Assembly (NCBI RefSeq): GCF_000315625.1
Contig: NW_005434663.1
Location: 277,337-341,336, forward strand
Direction: 5' to 3'
DNA length: 64,000 nt
Origin: Guillardia theta CCMP2712
Lineage: Eukaryota > Cryptophyceae > Pyrenomonadales > Geminigeraceae
The position numbers were made by a program, and so were the translations under genes. Of the stretch, positions 24,830-36,733 are shown piece by piece. Numbering within the stretch: the first letter of the stretch is position 1; every line of letters starts with the position of its first letter. The notes below the pieces were generated by a model. The model ran no database searches, was not told where the DNA came from, and worked only from the letters and a program-made list of their open reading frames with translations.

Positions 24830-25430
24830 TTACACCCCATCTCGCTAGGACTGATATGGGGGTGGAGGGTAGTCAACGTGGTACCACCCCTTCTTTTCAG
24901 TAACATTTGGCTTATATACAAGCCTGGGTCGTTGTCGTGAAAAGTCAAGTAGGGGTGTGGGTGCTTGTGGACTAGGAAGCTGGGGGTAGGGGTAGCAGAC
25001 TTGAGACATTAAGGGTGGTAAAGATAAGTGATCAGTGAGGTGTTGAGGAGGTGGGGTACTCCAAAGTATTCAATGAAGGGGTAGGGGTATTGGTTCAAAT
25101 TCGTAAGGGCCGGTGGGGTCAGGAAAGGGCAGGGGTGGTACCATTTGGTATTGGTGGGTCCATCAGAAAGCAAAGGGGGTGGAGGAGGGAATTACTAGGT
25201 GGAGATACACAGAGGGTGGGTGAGAAATAATGGGGTACTCAAAACAGTCAGGAGTTACTTCAAGAAGGGGGTACTTTTACCAGTTTCAGTAGGGTACTTA
25301 CCCAATCACAGGGGTAGTACTAGTCAAGAGGGGGTGGTCGTGTAGAGACGGGGGTAATTACTGAGTGCTGCACATTTGGATTACTGGAGGGGGGTGGGGG
25401 GTGGGGGATGTGGGGTCATTTGGGTTTGCG
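24830..25430. promoter_or_regulatory. Long G-rich GGGGTA-type tract
   Basis: About 600 bases dense in GGGGTAGGGGTA, GGGGGTGG, GGTGGGGTAC and GGGGTAGTAC words, all G on the plus strand. It precedes the TPR/IQ gene (start 26228) by about 800 bases. The stretch from 25430 to 26227 shows no supported gene; a short frame at 25449 (MAEDEEYRRKRRWRSDY) might be a non-conserved exon. Confidence 0.4.
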
Positions 25431-26227
25431 AACGTTTTGATTCAACGCATGGCAGAAGATGAAGAATACAGGAGGAAGAGGAGGTGGAGGAGCGACTATG
25501 GTTCTGATCGCAATGATCAGAATGGCAAAGGATGTTGAGAAGGAGGACGAGGAGGACGAGGAGGAGAATAGAGAGGAGCATATGGTTGAGAATCAAGCAG
25601 AGTAGTGCAACTTTTGAAGGGCGATCAAAGAGATCAGTTGAGCAGCATGCACGGGAAGTGAAGGAATTCAGGGAATATGTTTTTTGACGAACAGATATTG
25701 GGCAAAGTAATCTGAAACATCAGAATTGAGAGCGAGAAACGGAAATGAGGTGTCAGTTACCGGAGTGAAGCACCACTTTCAATCCACAATCAAGTATGAG
25801 AAAACATTGATAAATATGGACGATTGTGGAAAGAGATATCAAGGTCAGAAGAGAGTAGAGAGACTAGGAAGAAACTGAGCAGGCTCGAAATGGAATTGAG
25901 ATTCTAGAAAATTGCGCAGGTATAAGGATGAGCAATTCAGTGCAGGGCAGGTCGGGGCTGTGAAAGGGCGAGTAGAGCTTGCATGGAAAGATGTTGCGCA
26001 GATGTGTGGCACTGATATGGCAGAGTGACAGAAAGTAACCAACCATCTCAATATTCCTTGTTGATGATCGAAAGAACAGATGAAAACTTACTACTATTTT
26101 TGTTCATTCTTGTCCACGATTTCGAAAGTAACCAATATTTTGCCTTAGACTCGAGGTTGACCAACAATGAGGGAGATGGATCTAGATTGACGAAGATCGC
26201 TCAAGTCTCTGTTCCGACTTTGCGAGG

Positions 26228-29200
26228 ATGGCCCAAATTTATGTCAACACCTCTGGTCGAGCGAACAAGAGCCGGCCAGTCTCTGCAGTGGAGAAAAGCA
26301 GGATTGGGAGGTCGGGACGCGATGGCGGTCGTCCATCTTCTGCAGGGGTTCTGCGCTTTGGTGCAACATTTTCCGGGAACCAATCCAATTTGATCTCTGA
26401 ATCCGACAGCTCCAGGGCCTCGGAAGCTCCAAGGGGAATGCGACTGACAGACACAGCAAAGGCAGAGAAGATCCTGAACCCGTATTATGCAAGCAGTCGT
26501 GCCTCGTCATCTGCATCGTCCACGAGCAGCAGGCTGAAAAATGCAAGTCTGAACTCATCGAAGACCAGTGGCCGCCACCAGCTGTGGATGATCGGGCCCA
26601 AGACCACAACGAAAGCTGCCTGGGATCCGGATGAAACTGCTCTACACCGTGATGCTCGAGGGAAAGAGATGGACTCTGCGGGTTTCAAAGGCTCCGATCG
26701 AATGTCAAAGCTTGCTCATTTTGGTGACACCAGCGACAAACAAAGTCTTTTAGAGGTCGAAGAACAGTTGAGGCATCTCGCCAACACGTTCGGATCACGT
26801 TCAAAGCAGGCATTGCAAACCAGCGAGAAACTAGGAAGACTTTACAATTCGAGGGCGATGGTCAATCTGCAAAGAGGAGAAAATTCCATTGCATTCATTC
26901 TGCTGCAATGTGCTCAAATGGTGATTTCGGATTTTGAAGGCTCTGTAGATCTAGAGAGCTTGAAGGCTTTGACGTATAACAACCTGGGTTGCTATTTCCG
27001 TCGTGAAGGAATGCCCATGGAGGCGTTGAAGTGGTTACGTCAGGTCAGGTCGGAATGAGCTCTCATGTAAGTTGACGTATGCGCAGGCTCATGACATAGA
27101 AGAACGAATCGGAGAAGTCTCGTCTCGTGGTTCAACCTTCCTCAACCTATGTGCGGTTTACTCGCTCCTGGGCAAACATCTGAATGCCCTCAACTGTGCG
27201 ACCGAAGCATTGAAGTATCTGGACGTCCAGTCTCGCAAACCAGAAGTAAAAGGACATGGGTCCGAGAGAACCGATCGGGCTTCCATGCTGGCAATAGCTT
27301 ACCACAACATCGCTGTGGAACAGGTTTCACTATTCCTCCAGTACAAGGTCAAGGTTGACGAATTTCCAGGAATACTTGAATCGGTACGAGGATGCCATTC
27401 GGTCGTATCAGAGCGCACTGAATGTAGTTTGATTTTGATTTTCCACTGCGATGGGACCCTCCTGACACGATGCGGTTCAGGTGTTGGAAGTCCAAGGATT
27501 GGATAAGTCTAGCCTTGCAGGGAAACTGAGACTTGCCTTGACGTCTGCTCAAAATTCCTTTCACGTGAGTTTCTTGTCGAGGAATCGGTTCTTTAATCGA
27601 TGAGTGTGTTCCTTGCAGGCAAATGCAGTCGATGATGACTCTGTGGACTCTCGGAACAGCACTGGTATTCATAGATTGTCTGTTTCACAGGGGTTAATTT
27701 TTGTGTTTCAAAGTAGCCATGGAGAAACATCTCTTGCACCGGGGAAATCCAAAACCAAGCAAAGCTCCTTCTCAGGCATATGTAGCAAAGCCTGCCCTCG
27801 GCTCGAACGTTGGGATTGAGGAAGCGAGGTCACCCAAGAAGTCGCGTGCAAATCGAACTCCGAGCGGTTCCTCGGATGCGAAAATTAATCGAGATGGCGA
27901 TAGAGATATCAAGTATGCAAATGCAGGACGGAAGGACCCCAGTCCGACCACCAATTTTGTTGATGCAAGTTCAGCAGAAGTGCAGAAGAACAGTTTTGCC
28001 TACGATTCAAACATCGATTGGCACATCAAGGCAGGGGCAGTGAACGAGCAACACAGACTGGATCCTGATGACTCAAGAAACGACGATCCATCACACTCCA
28101 AGGAAGTAAAGAAACGAGAGAAATCACCCGACTCTTCATCGAGCAGGTAGGACTACTCCATCTCTGCAACAGGATTGTGAATTGTGCTGAAACAGGGAAA
28201 AGGGAAAGAGGCCACTCTCTGCTGCTAGACTCCCACTGGCCGAAGATGAATCGAGCGAAAGTCTTATCCGAGAGGAGCCGAGCAAAGTAAGGAGGCACTC
28301 ACGCAAGACAGCACGACCCCGGACAGCCGGCAGGGAGAGAATGGCTGACGATGACCGTGAAGAACTGCTGGCGATGACCGACCCATCTTCGACTGATGCT
28401 GGTACCTTCAGTCCAACCTCTTGTGTTGCAGCTGATTCAATTGGCAGGAGAATACGAAAATGTTGAAGGGGACGCGGAGGCTGAGTCGGATGCAGAATCA
28501 GCGCTGCCGGGAGCGAGCAAGAAACATGAAGGGGACAGGCACGATGAGTCTTGTGACTTCGACGTGGCGTGTGCCAACGATGACTCGCAAGACGCTGATC
28601 TCATCAACAAGAATCGCCCGCTCTCAGCGGCTCGGCCAGCCAACGGAGCTCCTGAGCCAGCCAGTCGAGCTCGACAGGTGACTCCCACATCAGCACTCAA
28701 CTCGACTGACATCCTGCGCAGTCTCGCAAAACTGCAAGACCGCGGACAGCAGGTCGAGACAGGATGCACCAGGAGGACAGGGAAGATCTCCTAGTGCTGA
28801 GCAGCGCGTCTGATGAAGGCGATGCCTACGAGTACCTGTCGGGCGATGACGACGATGAGCCATCGGTGGTGAATGCAAGGAATGGGAACGAAGGGAGGGC
28901 GATGAAGTACGAGAGCTCTGATGTTGTCAAGGAGATGAGCAGCAAGCTCTCGGGCCACTCTCAGAACTCGGCAATGAAGGAGAAGAGGAACCCGTCCAGC
29001 CGTCCCCTTTCTGCTGGAGTCTCGTTCGGCTCCATCTCGAGCAACTCTCACGCCTCAAGGCCGCAGTCCGCTCCCTCTCGTCGTCCTGGTCGGTTTCAGA
29101 GCCAGAGGGACAGAAGTCACAAGGACAAGGGCCTCGAGAAGGACGAGGAAGGCTTGAAGAGAAGCCTCGTGCAGCCTGCTCCAGGTTCCCTATCCCTGCC

Positions 29201-30675
29201 TCCCATGTGTCACCTGAGACTCGACGCAGGCACAACCAGCAAGGATCGAGTACGACCAGCAGACAGTGGACAGCACAGGCTCACGAGCCGCGAATCTTCA
29301 AAGGGGGAGGAGGGCTTCGTAGACGCTGAGGGCCCTGAGACGAGTTCGCAAGGGCACTATAGAGACGCTTTCATAGAAGAAGCTGAGGAGAGTGACGGCG
29401 ACGAGCTGGACACGAAAGGTATTCCCGGCTCTTGGGGGACTCTGAGCTCACAACCTGCTTCAGGTATCCTGATGGAACAGACCCGCGCATTGAGCGAGGA
29501 GCTGCAGAAGGCAAAACAGCGGGAGCAGGAGCTTGAGCAGCGTCTGGCGAGACTAGAAGCAAGCGCCGTGAAGGGGGGGAAGGAGGAGGCCAAGGTTGAG
29601 GATGGAGCGAGGGCGAGTCGAGCGGGAGTTGACCGCGCAGAGAGTCAGGAGAGCAGCAAGACCTTCTTCGGTCTTCCCGAGATCGGTCTTGACTCCATCG
29701 ACGAAGACAGCAAGTGGCCTCGCAGCAAACCTGCACACCACCTGCTCGTCCACGCCAAGCCTCCGCTGCCATCGACCACCTTGAGAGTTCCGTCCAAGTT
29801 CCCAGCAGCATGGTCGTCACCGCAGGAGGATGTGGATGAGATCCACGCACTATCCGCGTCTCTGCGAATTCTGGCCAACAAGTCGAAAGATTCTTCTGGC
29901 ACTCACTTCTTCCGCTCCGGCACTTCCTTCACTCCCGTTATGAGCGCGTCGGAACAGGCATGGAGCACACCAGTGGCCACAGACAGCCTCAGACCTGAGG
30001 GAAGGAGCCCGTGGGGGGACGCATCACTCGGTCCGAGCGCGAGGAAGAACTCTGATCCCGTACGGGAGGAGGGGATGGCAGAGCTTTCGGACACGTCTTC
30101 GCGGGCATCGTCGCAATCTACGAGGCTCGCTCTCCGTCCCCTCCCAGCGAGGCGGAACAAGCGGTCTGTCCCTTGGACAAGGCCGATCGATCTCTGACTT
30201 GTTCATGCTCAGGCGGACAGGAGCGCAGCAACAGCAGGAGACAGAGAGAGAGGAGGAGCTGGCGACACAGTTTCGAGGAGTCAGGAGTGGGTGGGAAGAG
30301 GCAGGGACTTCGAAAGGAACTTTCAGCGAGGTGAGACTTGCCTGCTGCTGCTCTTCCCATGATGACTCAGGGATGGCAGGAGAGGACAAGGAGAGCTGCT
30401 GCTGTTCATGTGCAGAGAGTCTTCCGCGGTCACCTGGCTCGCAAGGTCTGACTCGCTGCTGCTTGCGGCTCAATTGACTTGTCCTGCAGTGGGTGCATGC
30501 GGAGGAGGGATGGGATCTTGTGAGAGAGATCAGGGGGAGAAGGGGAGAAGGGGGGCTTGAGGAGGCCGTCGCAGAACATGCGAGCAAGAGAGAGGCAAAG
30601 GAGGAGAGGGAGGGGGCGAAGGGGAGGAAAGGGGACGAATCTCTGGAGCTGCTGCTCAACGACTTGGGACTTTGA
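26228..30675 (+). CDS. Large TPR- and IQ-motif-containing protein
   Basis: I recognise domains but not the family. Exon 1 (26228-27043) has a Ser-rich N-terminus with RPVSAVEKSR and RPSSAGVLRFGA, then a helical TPR-like region (SKQALQTSEKLGRLYNSRAM; SLKALTYNNLGCYFRREGMP). Later exons continue it: STFLNLCAVYSLLGKHLNAL near 27.15 kb and AIAYHNIAVEQ near 27.3 kb. From 27.7 to 30.2 kb the protein is long, charged and disordered, with RPLSAARPANG, RPLSAGVSFGS and a coiled-coil (EELQKAKQREQELEQRLARL). Near 30.4 kb an IQ calmodulin-binding motif appears (AAAVHVQRVFRGHLARK), spliced in phase to the last exon ending LLLNDLGL. AATAAA follows at about 30768. TPR plus IQ plus repeated RPxSA motifs hint at a microtubule or cilium role, as inference. 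Internal exon borders at 27.4-28.8 kb are unresolved. Confidence 0.7.
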
Positions 30676-30889
30676 GAATTAACGGGGGAAACCAACACCT
30701 GGCGCTAGTTGTAATGTAGATGAAGATAATTGAATTTCCTGTATAAAGAATCTTGTTAATTGGCTTCAATAAAATATCAACAAACTTGGCGCGATTCCCT
30801 ACTCTTCAACCAATCACCGAGATTCAGCGCTTACTCATTCAACGTCTAGTGTAACGTCCAACAACGCCCCGTGTAACGCCTCAAGTCCA

Positions 30890-32719
30890 TCAGTTCACCT
30901 CATACACAGGCTCGAAGTCCTCCACGTACGGCTCCTCATCGAGAACAACCCCCGAGGCGCCTCCCAACGAGCCAGCCGGGACAGACAGGCGAAGGCTGGG
31001 CTGCATGGTCTGATCGATCTCCCGCTCCTCAGCTCTCTCCAACGAGATCTCCCTCCTCTCAGCTGCAGAGATGTCTTGCTCGGCGGCCATGTGAGCGGCC
31101 TTGGGGTCGGAGAGGATCTGCTCAGTATTCAAGCGAGCTTGATTGAGAGCGCTGACGACCAAGTTGGTCTTAGAGACTTGGTCGTGGGCAGCAGCCAACT
31201 TGCGCTTCAAGGCGGTGAGCGGCTCAGAGATACCTCTGTCAAGAGCCAACACAAGCTCGGAGATGTCCCTCGATTCCGTCTGGCCCTTGAGCATCCCGAT
31301 CTGAGACTTAGTTGCCGTGGACGTGCTGTTGCCAGTGCTGTTCCCACGAGGGATGCCAGTGGCCTGAGCCGCGACCTCGTCGAGGTACTTCTTCAGCGCC
31401 TCGTAGTCCCCAGCTGCGATGTATCTCATGTGCTCTGGAGCATCTTGAGGGAGGTTTCCGTAGGCAGTGAAGGCCATGTCCCTTAGGTCATCGAGCTCCT
31501 TGATCATTGCGTCATCGGAGCTGCTGCTCAGACTCTGGGTCAGGACGGCCTGAGCCGCGGGGATCTGAGCCAACATGGTCTCAGGCGCCTTGAGGTTCTC
31601 GATCTGCACTCCGATGCTGTTGTCCTTGACGTAAGACCCCTGGTAGTTCCTCTCGTGATCAGCGTCGGTGCGAAAGGTGCGGTGGAGGCTCGGGGAGGGG
31701 TTAGACACCCAGTTGTGCATCTCAGCGTCGTCTTTCTGCTTCGACAGCCACTGGATGGGATGGTAACCTCCGTGGCTCTCCTTGAACCCAGTGAAGTGAT
31801 CGTCGTTGGCTGCCGCGTTCCACAGCTGCTGGAACCTTGCCGCCTTCACCGGTGCCAGCGCCACCTTGTGGTGCTTGACCGCACCCGGCTCACCCTGCTC
31901 GTGCATCCACTTCAAGGGCTCGTAGTCCATGTGCATCTTGCTGGTTATGTGTGCATGTTTGCGCCGGGTCTTGAACTCAGGCGACTTTCTCGCGATCTCG
32001 TCCATGTCCGAGGGATGCAGGTGCCCGATGTTTCTCAGGGTGATCTCGTCGTTGTGCGCAGCATTCCACAGCTTCTGCATGCGAGACTTGGTGGAAGTGC
32101 TTGGCACCTGCTTCTTCACCACCCTCTTGCGCCAAACTTGCGCTGCTGCCTTCTTCGCTGCAGCAGCGCTGGGGTCAGGGAACGACTTGCGAAGTTCCCT
32201 GGTCTCCCACGCCTGCACCTCAGCAAGGGCCTTGGCCTTCTGCTGGGCAGAAAGCTGGGGGTATCCAGGGCTCTTCTGGAGGAGAACCTGAGAAACCTGA
32301 GGAGAAGAGACGCTCAGCTGCGCTGCATGCGCTTTGCGCTTCGGAAGCCCAAACTGGTCCCTTCCGTCGTTGTAGTCCTGGACCCAGCCCATGGAATGAG
32401 CATAGAAGCGGGGATAGCCGTACATGTATCTCTGTCCGTCTGCAGGCGATGCTGCAACTCGTCGTGCAACTTTCTTGCCCATGCTGGACGCCTTCTCGTC
32501 ATCCGCCGCTGCATTCCACATAGCGGTATGCCCATCGTCGTTCTTGAAGGAGAGGCCCTTGGTGGAACCGTCCTGCTGCTCAGCCTGGGTGATGAAGTCG
32601 ATCTCAGCAGAAGTGACGAGAGAAGAAGTCAGAGGAGGGCGAGAAGAGGAGTGAAGGAGGACAAGGAGGACAAGGAGAGCGCCGCTCATGCATGGCAGCA
32701 ACAGCTGCCGAACCAGCAT
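30890..32719 (-). CDS. Secreted protein with WNAA repeats, unknown function
   Basis: A single open frame of 609 residues. I chose the Met at 32719 because it gives a clear signal peptide (LLLPCMSGALLVLLVLLHSS); a further in-frame Met at 32836 lies inside the promoter-type G-rich tract. The first half repeats a motif three times, at about residues 68 (AMWNAAADDEK), 218 (KLWNAAHNDEI) and 300 (QLWNAAANDDH), each with a basic, His/Tyr/Trp-rich stretch nearby (for example YGYPRFYAHSMGWVQDYND). The second half is helical with Ala/Glu/Lys-rich segments. I know no family that matches. No membrane anchor is visible after the signal peptide. Confidence 0.7.
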   Translation of the reverse strand: MLVRQLLLPCMSGALLVLLVLLHSSSRPPLTSSLVTSAEIDFITQAEQQDGSTKGLSFKNDDGHTAMWNAAADDEKASSMGKKVARRVAASPADGQRYMYGYPRFYAHSMGWVQDYNDGRDQFGLPKRKAHAAQLSVSSPQVSQVLLQKSPGYPQLSAQQKAKALAEVQAWETRELRKSFPDPSAAAAKKAAAQVWRKRVVKKQVPSTSTKSRMQKLWNAAHNDEITLRNIGHLHPSDMDEIARKSPEFKTRRKHAHITSKMHMDYEPLKWMHEQGEPGAVKHHKVALAPVKAARFQQLWNAAANDDHFTGFKESHGGYHPIQWLSKQKDDAEMHNWVSNPSPSLHRTFRTDADHERNYQGSYVKDNSIGVQIENLKAPETMLAQIPAAQAVLTQSLSSSSDDAMIKELDDLRDMAFTAYGNLPQDAPEHMRYIAAGDYEALKKYLDEVAAQATGIPRGNSTGNSTSTATKSQIGMLKGQTESRDISELVLALDRGISEPLTALKRKLAAAHDQVSKTNLVVSALNQARLNTEQILSDPKAAHMAAEQDISAAERREISLERAEEREIDQTMQPSLRLSVPAGSLGGASGVVLDEEPYVEDFEPVYEVN

Positions 32720-32734
32720 GGTATGAAGAGCCGC

Positions 32735-32950
32735 GGGGTTAACCGGTATCGTACCCCTTTCAAGAAAGCATGATATGTGGGGTAGCCAAGCATGAATTGT
32801 TGTACTTGGAACGCTGTCAAGGTACCGGTACTCCATGACCCTGAAGGAGGTGACTACCCCACTATTCTCATAACTTGAAGATGATTAGGGGGTAGGGGTG
32901 CAAAATTGAGTGGTCGACGGGGGGTAGTGAACTGAAAGAATGCGTTGACC
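32735..32950. promoter_or_regulatory. GGGGTA/GTACCC tract in a divergent promoter
   Basis: Words GTACCCCTTT, GGGGTAGCC, CTACCCCAC, GGGGGTAGGGGTG and GGGGGGTAG lie in the 264 bases between the WNAA-repeat gene start (32719, minus) and the LamG/LysM gene start (32983, plus). This is the tightest divergent pair in the window. Confidence 0.45.
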
Positions 32951-32982
32951 CCATACCTCTTGAGAGCGAAGGACATGGCGTG

Positions 32983-35900
32983 ATGGCGACAATGGCGAAG
33001 CTGCTGCTGCTGGCAGCGCTGGCGGCGATGATGGCGAATTATGGTGAGATATGATACAGAGGAAAAGGAAGAGGAAGATGTGTCAGAGATCTGAGGAGGG
33101 GAGGGGAGAAAAGTAGTCAAAATGAGGGGAGAGGAAAGCCGGCAGGGGAGTTCAGTGAACTGGCTGGTAGCGTTTCTGGCTAGAAAGATGTGTGTGGAAA
33201 CGTTCAAGGAGAAGGTCTTTTGAGAAAATGGAAACAAAGATTCCTGTCCGAGCAAATCATATGATATATCATCTGAGATTCTCCAAAAATCTCCTGAGAT
33301 GAATCTGATTGATTAAGTTCGAAATTTCACGATTTCACGATCCATGGTGGCTTGAGAACCATGCTTGCTCGTCTAAGTCCTTGTTTGTGACCCTGTCTGC
33401 CATCTGCTATCTTGCACCTTGTGCTGTATTTCGTCCTGACCTGAGTTTGGTCCTACTCTCGTTTCTTTCCTCATGCAAATGATTTGTTGCTGTGGTTGTC
33501 TTTAGCCCCTTTCTTGCTGCTATCAAAGCCGGCACTCTGAGATTTTTCGCAGTTTCATCCTTTGAGTGTCGCTCGATGGTGCCAACCAGCGGGGACCCCT
33601 TGAAGGGGAGCTTCCTCTACGGTCACATTTATTGGACAAGGACGGCTGCCAATTCGGTTGACTTTGTTATCATCATCGCGGTGAAGAGGAGCATCTCAGT
33701 GGCAGCATACCAGAGCGCGGCAGTTGGAGATGCGGTCTACCTTCAGGGGAAGGAGCCGCCGGAGTTTCTCTTCGGAGACTCCACTGTCGCGCAGAACCTC
33801 AAGATGGTGGTGACCGACGTGTCGCTGTCTGAGGACTGGCTGCAAGGTGAGGTCAGGCTCTCGCACTCGTACGCCACTCCGACCAACGGGGGGAAACCAT
33901 GGAACGCACAGCTGCTGGGGTGCTGCCGGACGGGGGCGGTGAAGAACAACGCGAACCTCGCGTATGCCTTGAAGACTGAAGTGAACCTGATCCAAGTGTG
34001 GAGGTCTGTGAAGGCCGTGACGCTCCCCTACGTCACTGTGGTGTGTGACTTCAGCACACCGCAGCCCAGCAACTGCACCTCCTTCTCACTTCCTGTGGCA
34101 AGTGGGGAGAACGGAGAATGGCAGGTGACGCCCCCGTACAACGTGGGTAACGCAGCAGCCTTTGAGGCCAGCCAGCATTCCAAGCTGTCAGTGACCGCAA
34201 TCTCGGCTGATGGCGCTGTCTGCGACAGTCAGCAGAGCTCTGGGAAGGCCTGTCTGATCGATCTTTTAACGGCCCAGCTGCCGAATTCAGCCATCACGGT
34301 TGAAGGTTGGGTGATGATCACCCAGGAAAGTGGGGGATATGTTTTCTCGAGCTCGAACTCATCGACGGGAAGAGCTACGATGTAAGCTTTCAATTTGAGC
34401 CTTCCGGTACCTTGTACTCACATCTTGCCAGGTTTGTACATATCAATTCTACTCATGTCAAGGTCGGGCATGAGAGCCTTACTGACACGACTTCTTACAC
34501 CTCAACGTTTGTGATTGGTAGAAATGTCACCATGCAATGGGTTCACATTACTGTTGTAAGGGTCCACAAGCCATGCTCAGGCTCAACTTTGTCCTGCTGC
34601 ACGTCGTCAACCAATACTGTTGAATACGAGGTGTACGTGAATGGCGTGACTGTGTTTACTGTTGACAACTCTCGCACCTCAAAATTGATGTGTGTCCCAA
34701 GTTGTGGTGGGGGAAGTTGCGGATCGATTGTTCTCGATCTTCAATTTGGATATTGCCCATGCAGTGCCGCAGCAGCTGGAGGCCAGAGCGGATTGTACCT
34801 CTCTGGCCAGCTGGACGAGTGGAGAGTGTGGAACGGATTCAGAACTCAAGTTCAGATTCAAGAGTTCATGAAGATCTCGCTCACTTTGGACAGAGAAGGC
34901 TTCTTGGGAAACCCTACATCGATCCAAATTAATCAGTACAACTATATCTCCAATGCTGCGCTCATGTTGCTCTATAGCATGGACTACACGTGCCCAGCTT
35001 CAGCGGCAGGCATGCAATGTACAGTCTCGCAGATGTATCCGGTGTATCCTACAGGCAATCAGCCGTGGACTCTTGCTACCGCGACGGCAGTGGTGACTGT
35101 GAATACGGACGATACGGGGGCAATGATGTGGGAGACTGCGATCGACGCGATGGGGATAATGTCCATGAGCTCATCGAGAGTGCATGTGAACCCTGTCAAA
35201 GGTCCTGGGTTCTATCAAGCGTCCATGATGCTGTCGTTCAGCAATGGCACCGGCCGCGCACCACTCGACTTCTTAATCCAGGTCGTAAACGCTACTTACA
35301 ACAGCACTTTGAATGCATACAAGCTCGGTGCAAGCACAGATTATGCCGGAAACTCTTACATCCCAGCGCTGTATGTCGCGGCTAGGCTGATGCCTTGGGA
35401 CGGGAATTTCATTTATTGGCCGAACATGACGCAGTTGAAGGACGTGACAAGCTTTTCTTACCCGTCATCCATTCAGATTGTTGCTGGATACAGTTTTGTT
35501 ATGGAGTTTTATGGCGCAGATATTGTTGGTCCGGGTGAACAATCAACGGTACGTGCACGTGAACTTGCTGCCTCCTTGTTTGTCTCTGACGCTTCTCGGC
35601 AGGTGAGCTTCGCAAACTCGACATCCATCCAGGGCTTGCAGTTGAATCTGATCAACCAGGGGAACAGCTCCATCCTCGAGGCTTCTTGGACTCCTTGCCG
35701 CAAAGACATCGGAAGCCACGTCATCTGCGTGAGTGCCGTCGATTGTGAGGGCCCGAATGTTGCTGCAATCCCGTCCCCCATGCAGTGCGTCAAGATCGAG
35801 GTAGTCGCAAGCCCGCCTCCTCAATTCTACAGCTTACCACAAGATTCCTACACCCTCACAATGGGAAAACTCTTCCAGTTCGAGGTGACGGCGTTCGAGC

Positions 35901-36556
35901 ACAATATGCTGGCTTCCCTTAGTATTATGGGCAACAATCTGCCGCGCTACGCTGTCTTGTCGCCGAAAGTAGTCAACAATGTGACGACATCTCAGAACTT
36001 GGTAACGTCAACTAGCCAGTTCTCGTGGGTCCCGTCGCATGACATGGGAGCATTCTCGGACCTGATCTGTTTCTCGGCGGTTGATCATGGCATGGGATGC
36101 TCTCTCGAGCAGCCGCAAAGGAACGTGGCCACACTATGTGTGACGTTGACGGTGAGGAGATGTGTTTATACCGTCAGGCGGGGGCAGCAGCTGCAAGAGA
36201 TTGCAACAATCTTCACCAACAACTGGATGAACTTGTGGAGTCTCAACAGTCAGATCAGGCATCCCGACTTCTTGCCGGATGAGGGTGAAGTGATCAATGT
36301 TGGTCACTTGTACCGCGCCTTGAAGCAAGACACGATCGGCACCGTGGCAAAGCGGATGGGGATGACGCGGGATCAGGTCGCTTTGTTGAACTGGGATCTG
36401 AGGACGAAGGTAAACTTGTCCATCGACTTCGTGTTGATGCCCAACCAAGAGGTCTGCGTGATCCCGGACTCTTGCAAGGGAATGACCAGCACTGTCTACA
36501 ACTCCCTCACATTCGCAGATCCTAAATCCTTCGCCGAGCAGCTGATGGGGGTCTAG
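32983..36556 (+). CDS. Secreted LamG-like / LysM carbohydrate-binding protein
   Basis: Exons 32983-33043, 33553-34381 and 34432-36556 sum to 1005 codons. Exon 1 is a signal peptide (MAKLLLLAALAAMMANY); its link over a 509-nt intron rests on phase and on the divergent-promoter position. A jellyroll/LamG-like unit starts at the 50-nt intron (TVEGWVMITQESGGYVFSS joined to FVHINSTHVKVG) and ends with GLYLSGQLDEWRVWNGF. Then come beta-rich, N-glycosylation-site-rich domains with paired Cys (ASWTPCRKDIGSHVICVSAV; FSWVPSHDMGAFSDLICFSA), Ig- or cadherin-like in look. The C-terminus is LysM: CVYTVRRGQQLQEIATIFT, then a second unit with LKQDTIGTVAKRMGMTRDQV, ALLNWDL and VLMPNQEVCVIPD. LysM domains bind N-acetylglucosamine polymers. 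Likely surface or wall associated. Confidence 0.75.
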
Positions 36557-36733
36557 GACATCAAGTGAGGGTATAACGTTAAGCTAGGGTAGATCTTCTT
36601 TTTCATACCAGTTCTTGCACAGTTAACGCGAGCTCGCGGCGCAATGAGTCACATGTACTGATTCTTTTTGTTGTAATGTAAACTTTCATCATACACTTTC
36701 GACTACCTTAAAGGACCTTTCTGGTGATGACCC

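Noticed and set aside
24830-25430. GGGGTA tract as interstitial telomere DNA
   Set aside because: The words are degenerate, not a fixed tandem unit, and the same class recurs beside many gene starts.
31655-32773. 372-residue plus-strand frame
   Set aside because: Antisense shadow of the WNAA-repeat gene, which has a signal peptide and coherent repeats on the minus strand.
34307-34385. Apparent frameshift between two overlapping frames in the LamG/LysM gene
   Set aside because: A 50-nt GT-AG intron at 34382-34431 joins the frames in phase, so no mutation is needed.
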